Positions 8,400 through 16,900 of a stretch of DNA of 18,727 bases are shown in pieces. Under the pieces are notes generated by a model, which was not told where the DNA came from, made no database searches, and was given only the letters and a program-made list of their open reading frames with translations. The translations under genes were made by a program, and so were the position numbers. Every line of letters starts with the position of its first letter. Positions within the stretch are counted from its first letter, which is position 1. The stretch comes from an uncultured Planctomycetaceae bacterium (GTDB lineage Bacteria > Planctomycetota > Planctomycetia > Planctomycetales > Planctomycetaceae), in contig CAIJTL010000056.1 of assembly GCA_903823545.1 (NCBI GenBank), positions 1 through 18,727 of the forward strand, given 5' to 3'.

Positions 8400-8627
8400 C
8401 TCGTAGCGCAGGCGGCTCGCCTGCATTTTTTGCGATCCGTCGTTTGTGTTGGATCAGGTAATTCACGAAATGGTCTCACGCAGAGGCGCAGGGGCCGCAG
8501 AGATTGAAGAACACAAAAGACCGGTCTTCTCCGCGAACTCCGCGCCTCTGCGGGAAACCTTGCGTTTCGATACTTGGTGAAGATCCCATTTTATTTGAAA
8601 AACTCGTAACTCAGGCGAGCCGCCTGA
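8400..8627. repeat. Nested palindromic repeat element
   Basis: The outer pair is CAGGCGGCTCGCCTG at 8409-8423 and its reverse complement at 8612-8626; each is also a 6-bp hairpin with a GCT loop. Both are preceded by CTCGTA (8400 and 8603). The inner pair is CGCAGAGGCGC at 8479-8489 and GCGCCTCTGCG at 8542-8552, extending imperfectly toward the centre, where AAGACCGGTCTT (8517-8528) is a perfect 12-base palindrome. The 267-base gap between the two minus-strand genes contains no reading frame worth calling. The inner pair resembles the CGCAGAGGCGC repeats seen dispersed in many bacterial genomes. Confidence 0.75.
8611..8627 (-). terminator. Possible terminator of the SxxK hydrolase pseudogene
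   Basis: On the minus strand this reads as a 7-bp stem TCAGGCG/CGCCTGA with a GCT loop, followed nine bases later by TTTTT. It lies 23 bases beyond the stop codon at 8651. The T-run is offset from the stem, so termination is plausible rather than certain. The outer partner at 8408-8424 is followed by ATTTTTT on the plus strand and would stop transcription running antisense to the preceding esterase gene. Confidence 0.4.
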
Positions 8628-8650
8628 ACTGCGTGAGATAATGCAATCAC

Positions 8651-9781
8651 TTATTTAGACCCCGGCAGCTTGATTGTGTTGTTGACGTGGTTCGCCGGAA
8701 CCGAAAGGTCTGCGAGGGCCGCTTTGAGTTTGGCTTCTTCGTCAGCATTGGCCGGCAGTGCGGCGGCATGAAACGCTGGGAGCAGCTTGTCCCAAACGAT
8801 GTTGAGTTCGGCCTGCATATCCTTCGTGTCGGCAGTGATCGCGATGACGGCGTCTTGCTCCGGGAGCACGATGCAGAATTGTCCGAATGCTCCATCGCCT
8901 CGGTACGCTCCGTGACGGCAACGCCAGAACTGGAATCCATAACCTTGATCCCAATCGCGAGCGGGATCGCTGCCAGTGGAGACTTGTCGGGAAGTGGCTT
9001 GTTCAATCCACGAAACCGGGACGAGTTGTTTGTCGTTCCACTTTCCTTTCTGCAAATAGAGCAGGCCGAACTTAGCGATGTCCTCAGTGCGAACGGCCAA
9101 GCCCCAACCTCCGACCGAGACTCCTTGTGGGCTGCTTGCCCAGGCGGGACTTTGAATTCCCAGCGGATCAAACAATCGCGGTTTCAAATATTCGAGGACA
9201 GTTTGTCCCGTCACCTTTTGGACGATGGCCGACTGCATGTAGGTCGCCGGTGAGTTGTATTGAAAATAAGTCCCCGGCTTGTGCGGAACCGGATGTGCGA
9301 GAAATGACTTCACCCACGGCATTTCATCTGAAAACTTCGGCTCGTTGTCATGTCCCGTCGACATCGTGAGCAAGTCGCGGACGCGCATCTGCTTGAGTTT
9401 GTCGGACGGCTTCTCCGGGGCATCTTCCGAAAAGAATTTGAGAACTGGATCGTCGATGCTCAGCTTCCCTTCTGCGACCGCCAAGCCGACTGCTGTCGAA
9501 CAGAAACTCTTGCTGAGCGAATGCAGGATGTGCGGCTTCTCAGCGGACTCCGGCGTCCACCAGCCTTCAGCCACGACGTACCCGTGTCTGACCAACATCA
9601 AGCTGTGCAGTGTGTCGATCTTTTGATTGGCGGTCTCAACGAACTCACGAACGGCTTTCGATGAAACACCCTATGATTCTGGCGAGTTGCGTGGCAACCG
9701 CACTTCGTCCGCCGTTACGGCCGACATCAGGCTGATAAAACTGGTCAAACAAAAAGCGGCAAAGAAGCGGAGTCGATTCAT
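8651..9781 (-). pseudogene. SxxK serine hydrolase (beta-lactamase fold) with in-frame amber codon
   Basis: Reading from the ATG at 9781 gives a signal peptide of about 24 residues (FFAAFCLTSFISLMSAVTA), then DEVRLPRNSPES, then TAG at 9671-9673 (codon 37), then GVSSKAVREF and an intact enzyme of the same frame to 8651. The stop replaces the Gln of the PExQG element common at this point in the family, a single CAG-to-TAG change. In full-length numbering SLSK (88-91) is the SxxK motif, Tyr175 of YNS is the second, and GDGAFGQ is in the place of the third. The family includes class C beta-lactamases and 6-aminohexanoate-dimer-hydrolase-like esterases. AGGGA at 9791-9795, nine bases upstream, supports the 9781 start. 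Reinitiation at TTG 9601 or ATG 9598 would give an enzyme without signal peptide. It may be a recent pseudogene, a read-through gene or a base error. Confidence 0.85.
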
Positions 9782-9865
9782 GCTTCAGAATCCCTTTGCT
9801 ACGAAGGCTCACGACCAGGTTGATTGAGGTAGTTTGGTTCTTCGCCATTCGTGTTGGATGGCAGG

Positions 9866-9932
9866 GTGAGCGGCAAGGCGCTAGCCGCCGCTTAAGGCGA
9901 AAATCACCCGCAGCCAGAGCTTTGCCGCTCAC
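9866..9932. repeat. Palindromic repeat with 14-bp arms
   Basis: GTGAGCGGCAAGGC (9866-9879) pairs with GCTTTGCCGCTCAC (9919-9932) with one G-T pair. The 39-base interior holds GCTAGC and CTTAAG palindromes. It is noncoding and belongs to the GCGGCAAGGCGCTAGCCGC type of dispersed repeat that I recall from planctomycetes. It is part of the 600-base gap 9782-10388, which otherwise contains only the two repeats listed next and no credible gene. Confidence 0.7.
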
Positions 9933-9978
9933 AAAACACAATTTTCAACATACATGGCGGAGAGCCGGTAGTTTCAAA

Positions 9979-10005
9979 ACTCGTAGGTCAGGCTTACCGT
10001 CCTGA
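9979..10005. repeat. Short hairpin repeat, third copy of the CTCGTA...CAGG family
   Basis: AAAACTCGTA leads into a hairpin GTCAGG/CCTGAC (9986-9991/10000-10005). The same leader, AAAACTCGTA followed two bases later by TCAGGC, stands at 8599-8613, and CTCGTA followed by GCGCAGGC is at 8400-8413. The three copies share the leader and the CAGG stem but not the loop. Confidence 0.6.
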
Positions 10006-10055
10006 CGCGAATCGACAAAACCGTATCGCCATTTCTCTCTGGTCGCGAGCGTGAG

Positions 10056-10179
10056 GTTGTAGCCGGTCTGCGTTTTGGCCGGTTTCTGACCGAGCCACAA
10101 GAATTAGACGCAGGTCTCCTATCCATTGCGGAGACCTTCGGTCATTGCGCATGTGGCTCGGTCTGAGACCGGCCACAAC
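10056..10179. repeat. MITE-like nested palindrome
   Basis: The left arm has GTTGTAGCCGGTCT (10056-10069) and TGACCGAGCCACA (10087-10099). The right arm has TGTGGCTCGGTCT (10152-10164) and AGACCGGCCACAAC (10166-10179), the complements in mirror order. The left arm carries about 17 extra bases between its two blocks, which the right arm lacks. At the centre AGGTCTCC/GGAGACCT (10112-10119/10130-10137) forms an 8-bp stem. It has no coding content. The remaining 209 bases up to the next start codon contain only a weak 5-bp hairpin at 10201-10216 and presumably the promoter of the following gene. Confidence 0.75.
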
Positions 10180-10388
10180 AGTGAAATCGTTCCTGGCTCT
10201 GCGAGGCATAACTCGCAATGTCGTAAAAGACGGCACGACCGCGATGTTGCCTTCAGAGCATATGACTGGCTCGATGGACGAGATTGATTCCACGCATTTG
10301 ATGCTACGCGGCCTCACATGCGAGCCAGCGACACAAACTAACGGAACGTTGAAGTGTGCATTCCCCTCATCTTTGCACGGTTTTCAAG

Positions 10389-12500
10389 ATGACATCCCGT
10401 TGGACTACGCCCCTCTTTGCGCTGACGACATTCCTAAGCGCGTTCTTGTTGTTTCAAGTGCAGCCATTACTGAGCAAGGCAATTCTACCGTGGTTTGGAG
10501 GCAGTCCCGCCGTTTGGACGGTCTGCATGTTGTTCTTTCAAATCGTCTTGTTTTGCGGTTACGTCTACGCTCACCTCGCTACCAAGTATGTTCCGCGTGA
10601 GTTTCAAGCGCTGTTGCATGTCACCCTGTTGGCCGTCGCCGTGTCGCTCGGGCCAATTACACCAGACGCCAGTTGGAAGCCGAATCCGGCTGATGACCCG
10701 ACTGGTCGAATCATGCTGTTGCTGACGGTCTGCATTGGACTGCCTTATTTTCTGCTGTCAGCAACCGGACCACTATTGCAGTCTTGGTTTGCTCGAACCA
10801 AAACGGGAGTTTCACCGTACCGACTGTATGCGCTGTCAAATGTCGGATCTCTGTTGGCGTTGTTGTCGTATCCGTTTGCATTTGAGCCAGCGTTCGACAT
10901 CTTTCGACAAGGTCAGCTTTGGTCTTGGGGTTTCTTCGTATTCGCGGTGACTTGCGGCTTGTGTGCATTGGCAAACGCAATGCAACCTGACGCTCCGTTT
11001 GAATTGAAGATCGCCAGCGAAACTACCAACGACGAATCTGAAGCAGACACAACGAACGATTTGAGCAACGCCGAAACAACTCAGTCTACAATCGCACCGA
11101 GTCAGCCAAATCGCTTGGACTGGACGTTGTGGATCGCGTTGCCCATGACCGCTTGCGTGTTGTTGATCGCCACGACGAACCAAGTTTGCCAAGAAGTGGC
11201 AGTGATTCCGTTTCTGTGGATCGTGCCGCTGACGATTTACCTGTTGTCATTCATCCTGACGTTCGACAGCACGCGGTGGTACGTGCGGTCGATCCTTTAC
11301 GGTGGACTGATCATCTCGACGGGATACAGCGCTTCGTTGCTGCATCAGGGAGGGAAAGCGCTGATGATGCACCAGTTGGTGTCGTTTTTCTCGATGCTGT
11401 TTTGCGGCTGCATGGTCTGTCACGGTGAGCTAGTACGGATGAAACCGCATCCGAAATATCTGACTTCTTTCTATCTGTGCATCTCGGCTGGCGGAGCATT
11501 GGGAGGCATGTTTGTCGGCTTGGTCGCTCCGAGAATCTTCACAAGCTATGCCGAGTTTTATTGGTCGATTGTGGTGGTGTTAGTTCTTCCGCTGCTCGTC
11601 TTCGCTCGCGATGCATCATGTCCGCTATATCGAGGTCGCTCGGCATGGTTGTGGGCGGCGCTGATTGCAGTGACCGCTTCACTCTCGATCAATCTCCTGT
11701 TGCACCTGCGTCAGATCACCGGCGATCGGACTGATGCGGTCAGGAATTTCTTCGGTGTCTTGAAAATCGAAGAATACATCGACGTCGTGAAAATGAAGCA
11801 CGGCGGGGTCTTACACGGCATGCAATTCCTCGACCCAGAACGACGAAGGCAAGCGACGACTTATTACAGCAAAAAGTCTGGAATGGGCCTGATACTCAAT
11901 GCCCACCGACCAGATCGACCCATGAAAGTCGGACTCGTGGGTTTGGGAGGTGGAACGAGTGCCGTTTACGGACGTGAGGGAGATCACTTGCGGTTTTACG
12001 AGATCAATCCGGAGGCCGTGCGATTTGCAAAACAGTACTTCAGCTATCTCCAAGATTGTCCCGCGAAAACAGACATCGTGTTGGGAGACGCGCGACTACA
12101 AATGGAGCTAGAAGCTGCGCAGTCTTATGACGCGATCGTGCTTGATGCGTTTTCTGGCGATGGTGTGCCGGCTCACCTATTGACCGTTGAAGCGTTCGAC
12201 ATTTACTCGAAACACCTCCGTGAGAAAGGGGTCGTCGCAGTCCATATTTCCAATCGACATCTCGATCTGCGGCCCGTGTTACTAGCTCATGCCGACCGTC
12301 TTAATTTGAAGATGTTGGTGGTCCGTCAGGAACGTGATGGTCTTGGAGCCGAACGCAATGTTTGGGTTCTCCTGACGAAAGACGAAGCTTTGCTGGCACA
12401 CTCGGATTTCCAACAGCAAAAGATGAGCAACGGCGACCGCAAGGTGCTGTGGACCGATGCGCGAAGTGACTTAATGGCGATTCGAGTGAAACGCGAGTAG
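10389..12500 (+). CDS. Fused polytopic membrane / spermidine-synthase-like protein
   Basis: The N-terminal 400 or so residues contain about 12-13 hydrophobic segments, beginning with LFALTTFLSAFLLFQVQPLL, broken after the sixth by a polar, Asp/Thr-rich loop of about 50 residues. The C-terminal part, from about residue 450, is spermidine-synthase-like: HGGVLHGMQF and TTYYSKKSGMG, then the nucleotide-binding GLGGGT (518-523), YEINPEAV, and DAFSGD (586-591). Proteins of this design are annotated as fused MFS/spermidine synthases and are frequent in planctomycetes. A propylamine-transfer reaction is implied by homology, but the acceptor is unknown. The frame is open to a GTG at 10356; the ATG at 10389 fits the conserved family start better. 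Neither has a strong ribosome-binding site. A methyltransferase gene follows after 64 bases on the same strand. Confidence 0.85.
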   Translation: MTSRWTTPLFALTTFLSAFLLFQVQPLLSKAILPWFGGSPAVWTVCMLFFQIVLFCGYVYAHLATKYVPREFQALLHVTLLAVAVSLGPITPDASWKPNPADDPTGRIMLLLTVCIGLPYFLLSATGPLLQSWFARTKTGVSPYRLYALSNVGSLLALLSYPFAFEPAFDIFRQGQLWSWGFFVFAVTCGLCALANAMQPDAPFELKIASETTNDESEADTTNDLSNAETTQSTIAPSQPNRLDWTLWIALPMTACVLLIATTNQVCQEVAVIPFLWIVPLTIYLLSFILTFDSTRWYVRSILYGGLIISTGYSASLLHQGGKALMMHQLVSFFSMLFCGCMVCHGELVRMKPHPKYLTSFYLCISAGGALGGMFVGLVAPRIFTSYAEFYWSIVVVLVLPLLVFARDASCPLYRGRSAWLWAALIAVTASLSINLLLHLRQITGDRTDAVRNFFGVLKIEEYIDVVKMKHGGVLHGMQFLDPERRRQATTYYSKKSGMGLILNAHRPDRPMKVGLVGLGGGTSAVYGREGDHLRFYEINPEAVRFAKQYFSYLQDCPAKTDIVLGDARLQMELEAAQSYDAIVLDAFSGDGVPAHLLTVEAFDIYSKHLREKGVVAVHISNRHLDLRPVLLAHADRLNLKMLVVRQERDGLGAERNVWVLLTKDEALLAHSDFQQQKMSNGDRKVLWTDARSDLMAIRVKRE

Positions 12501-12564
12501 GCTGCCTCACGACAAAAGTGACGTGTTTCAGGTAACGACTCAATTCACAATCAATCGGGTAGGC

Positions 12565-13755
12565 ATGTTAGATAGCGAATCTTTTGCGGATGAATTGCGA
12601 GTCTTGAATGAGTTGAAAAACTCGCCGCAGCTTTTTGAGGAACTCGCACATCCGCAGCCGCGCGAGACCGAGTTCCATTTGCAGCAACGGTTACGTGCGC
12701 AGTTTTCCGATGGTGCCGTTAGGACGGCGCTGACGTTACGTGACTTGCGTCGCAAAGCGGCTGCGAAGTTCTCGCGAGCCGATCAGATGTGGTTCACGCC
12801 GACAGGGCTTGAGCAAGCTACGTCGGAAGCGATCGCACGGCACAAAGCGAAACGCTTTGAGGGACTCGTTTGGGATTACTGCTGCGGCATCGGTGGCGAT
12901 TCGATCGCGTTGGCGGAACGTTGTGAGGTGCGCGGTGTCGATCTTGATCCGTCGATGTGTTTGCGTGCGACCTGGAACTCGGAGCTCTTTGGCGTTGCGG
13001 ATCGGCTGCAAACACTGACTCAAGATGTGACGACGATCTCCGAACGGACCGGCTTGTTACATATCGACCCGGATCGTCGTCCGAGCGGCCAACAGCGGAC
13101 GCTACGGATCGAAGACTTTTCGCCGGGGTTGGAAGTACTCAAAACGTTGATCGCGGAATTTCGCGGCGGTGCGATCAAACTCAGCCCGGCCAGTAATTTC
13201 GTTGGCAAGTTTCCGGGCGCGGAGATTGAACTGATTAGCCTCAACGGCGAATGCAAAGAGGCGACTGTATGGTTCGGCGATCTTGCTGGGAGCGAGTCGT
13301 TTCGCGCGACCGTCTTGCCGTCGGGCGAATCTATTTCCGCAGATCCGCTCTCCGCCCGAGCGGACATCACGACGACTCAAGCGTTCGTCTTTGATCCGGA
13401 CCCAGCGTTGGTCCGATCCGGTTTGCTCGATGTTCTGGCCGAGCGTTTGCAGGTCACTCGCTTGGATGACGCGGAGGAATATCTCACTGCTCCGAATGCC
13501 GTGATATCACCGTGGATGCAGACCTTTCGAGTGCTCGATGTCTTGCCAAACAACGACCGCGAAGTCCGCGCCGCCTGCCGACGCTTTGACTTTGGTTCCG
13601 TCGAAATCAAATGCCGACATCTTTCCGTCGACATCGAGAAGGTCCGCCGAAAGCTCCCGCTTGATGGCTCACGTCCTGGCGTACTGATTTATGCGCGAGT
13701 CCTCGGCAAAGCGACCGTCATCGCCTGCGAGCGATTACACAATTCGGCTCAATAA
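12565..13755 (+). CDS. Class I SAM-dependent methyltransferase with THUMP-like domain
   Basis: The SAM-binding motif I is DYCCGIGGDS at residues 104-113, followed by the acidic strand end VRGVDLDP. Further on, HIDPDRR (D168-R172) with SGQQR, then SPGLEVL and AIKLSPASNF, match the family of class I methyltransferases that carry a THUMP-like C-terminal domain. That domain should cover roughly the last 90 residues (FRVLDVLPNN through GVLIYARVLG). THUMP domains bind RNA, so an RNA or tRNA substrate is plausible, but none has been assigned from this sequence. The protein has 396 residues from the ATG at 12565. A GTG 14 codons upstream (12523) is possible, but the conserved part begins after the ATG. 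Its closeness to the spermidine-synthase-like gene suggests co-transcription. No clear terminator follows. Confidence 0.85.
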   Translation: MLDSESFADELRVLNELKNSPQLFEELAHPQPRETEFHLQQRLRAQFSDGAVRTALTLRDLRRKAAAKFSRADQMWFTPTGLEQATSEAIARHKAKRFEGLVWDYCCGIGGDSIALAERCEVRGVDLDPSMCLRATWNSELFGVADRLQTLTQDVTTISERTGLLHIDPDRRPSGQQRTLRIEDFSPGLEVLKTLIAEFRGGAIKLSPASNFVGKFPGAEIELISLNGECKEATVWFGDLAGSESFRATVLPSGESISADPLSARADITTTQAFVFDPDPALVRSGLLDVLAERLQVTRLDDAEEYLTAPNAVISPWMQTFRVLDVLPNNDREVRAACRRFDFGSVEIKCRHLSVDIEKVRRKLPLDGSRPGVLIYARVLGKATVIACERLHNSAQ

Positions 13756-13986
13756 ACTGATTGACGCTCCCGTCGAGAACGCTTTACGTTAGATGGTGAT
13801 TCAAGGGAGCCGCTCTATTCCGCCATCGAAGTGCGTTTGGTTTGTCGAACTCCGAATGTTGGGCTGGCCGCCAGACTGCATCTGATTGTCACTCATTCTT
13901 TCGCTCATTTCTTCGCAAAGCTTTATTGGGAACAGACGCTCGTGGCCGCAAATCGAAGCCTGATTTCAAGTCGTTTGAGTTGGTCA

Positions 13987-16900
13987 ATGAAGGTTCGTGA
14001 CTTGGTCGCACGACAACTTTGGGGAGTTGGTCGAGACCGCGTTCGGGAGCGACGTCATGGCGCAGTCGCGACATCACACTTGGTAACGAGTGTCGAACGC
14101 TTAGAAGTTCGCAGTGTGATGACTTCGACCGAACCGTTCATCAGCGAGTTTCTGGCGAAGAACAGCGGTGGGTTGCTGGATGAAGATGGTGACTCGCCAG
14201 ATTGGATTGAAATTCACAATCCGACGGCGAATTCGGTCAGTCTGGATGGTTGGTATCTGACGGACAATTCGGGGCAACTCACACAGTGGAAGTTTCCGAA
14301 CATCTCGTTGGCGGCGGGCGAGTATCGAGTCGTCTTTGCGTCGGGCAAGGATCGTAAGTCGGGTGAGTTGCACACGAGCTTCTCGTTGAATGACGGAGGG
14401 GAATACCTCGCGCTGGTGCGACCGAATCGGAGTGTGGCGCATGTGTTCTCGCCGAGCTATCCTCAGCAGCAAGAGGATGTCTCGTTTGGGTTGCTGACGG
14501 AATCGCGGTTGGTGACGAGTGGGACGGTCGGCGATTTGCTCGTGCCGAACTCGACCGACTCGGCGCGGCTGACAACTTGGATGCAGCCGAACTTCGCGAT
14601 CGACTCGCGTTGGAAGAGCGTGACGACAGGGATCGGTTTCGGCATTGCGGCTCCGGGAATCGGCGTGCGGTTCATCGACCTCAACGGCGGCAGCGACGGG
14701 ACCATCGACACGACCACCGAAACCGAAGCGATTTTCAACGGCAACTTTGCGGCGGGCGACTACACGTTCGCGAGCGACATTCAGACGACGGCTCAGGTCA
14801 TCGACTATCCGAGCAACAGCGGCGCGTTCGGGACGAACCAGGCTTATCCAAACGGCGTCAATAACCAAGATCAGGACGACATCGCATTGCGGGCGCAGGC
14901 GACCGTCTTCATTCCGGCGGGGAACTGGATGATCGGTTTCGGCAGCGATGACGGCGGTTTGCTGCGGCTGTCGGGAGTGACATTCACGAACAAGTTCAAC
15001 TCAGACACAAGCCCTGCAAACGAGATTCGTTTTGAAAATCCGCGTGGGCACGATTGGACGGTTGGGCAATTCACCGTCCCGGCGGGCGGGATCACGGCGA
15101 CGCTCGATTCGATGTTTTACGAGCGCGGCGGCGGCGACTCGTTTGAGATCGCGATTCGGCAAGGTTTTCGCAATGACAACTTTGTGGACAGCAACGAGTA
15201 CCAACTTCTGTCGAACGGCACGCTCGGTTGGCAGGTGACGACTGCCGATACCGCTGGTGCAAAGACTGACGTGCAAACGAGCGTCAAGAACGTGAACTCG
15301 ACCGCTTGGCTGCGAGTTCCGTTCGAAGTCACGAATCCAGCGGGAGTCGAAACGCTGACGCTCAACATGCGCTACAACGACGGCTTCGTCGCGTATCTCA
15401 ACGGGACGAAGATCGCGGAGCGGAACGCACCTGCGACGCTGACGGTTACTTCCGCCGCGACCGCGTCACGCACTGCAGAACAATCGCGCGCGGTCGAGTC
15501 GATCAATCTCAACAGCTTCAAGAATCTGCTGACGACCGGTCGCAACGTGCTCGCGTTTCAAGCGCTCAACAACGCGAAGAACGACGGGGCGTTTCTGCTG
15601 ACACCGGAGTTGATCGCAACCGGTTTAAACGTCTTGCCGCCGCAGTTCTTCGACACGCCGACTCCCGGCAGCGCGAACTTGCAGGGCTTCGTCGATCAAG
15701 TGGCCGACACGAAATTCAGCGTCGATCACGGATTTTACACGCAGCCGATCGCCGTCGCGATCACGACGGCGACACCTGGAGCGACGATCCGTTACACGAC
15801 CGACGGCAGCACGCCGACCGATTCGCACGGCACGGTTTACACATCGCCGCTCAACATCTCGAAGACGACAGTACTGCGAGCGGCCGCGTTCAAGGCCAAC
15901 TTCGCGTCGAGCGACGTCGACACGCAGACGTACTTGTTCTTGAACGACGTCATTCGTCAATCGCCGAACGAAGAGACGCCCGCTGGGTTCCCGACTGGCC
16001 CGGTCAACGGACAAGACCTCGACTACGGCATGGACCCAGATGTCGTGAACGATCCGACTTACGGGCCGCAGTTGATCGACGCGCTCAAAGCGATCCCGAC
16101 CTTTAGCGTCACGACGGATGCCGCGAACTTGTTCGATCCCAGCAGCGGCATCTACGTCAACGCCGGCGGCAGCGGGATCGCTTGGGAGCGACCGGGGTCG
16201 ATCGAACTCATCAATCCAGACGGCTCGAAGGGCTTTCAAGCGAATGCTGGCCTGCGCATACGTGGCGGGTTCAGCCGCAGCGGTGACAATCCGAAGCACG
16301 CGCTGCGGTTCTTCTTCCGCGAGCAATACGGCGACGCAACGCTCAAATATCCGCTGTTTGGAAAAGAGGGAGCAGACGTCTTTCAGCAGTTCGACCTGCG
16401 AACGTCGCAGAATTATTCGTGGTCGTTCCTCGGCGATCCCAACAACATCATGGTCCGCGACATCTTCTCGCGCGACACGCAGCACGCGATGGGGCAGCCT
16501 TACACGCGCGGCGATTTCTATCACCTCTACATCAACGGCCAATACTGGGGCATCTATCAAACACAGGAGCGATCCGAAGCGGACTATGCCGAGACTTATC
16601 TCGGTGGGAACGAAGAGGACTACGATGTCGTCAAAGTCGAAGCGGGGCCGTATGTCATCAACGCGACCGACGGAAACCTTGATGCGTGGCAACGCTTGTA
16701 CGACGCCGTCAACGACATCGCTGCAACGACGGATGCGACTGAGCGCTATAACAAGTACCTCAAGCTACAAGGCAAGAATCCGGACGGATCGAACAACGCT
16801 GCGTTCGAGGTGCTGCTCGATGTCGATAATTTGATCGACTACAACCTGGTCGCCATGTGGGGCGGCAATCTCGATGCGCCGGTCTCGGCATTCCTCGGCA

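Noticed and set aside
15625..16692. A 355-codon minus-strand reading frame, and others at 14101-14868 (minus) and 15306-16106 (plus)
   Set aside because: They overlap the giant surface protein, whose frame carries recognisable modules throughout. Their Arg-rich translations come from the codon bias of the real gene.
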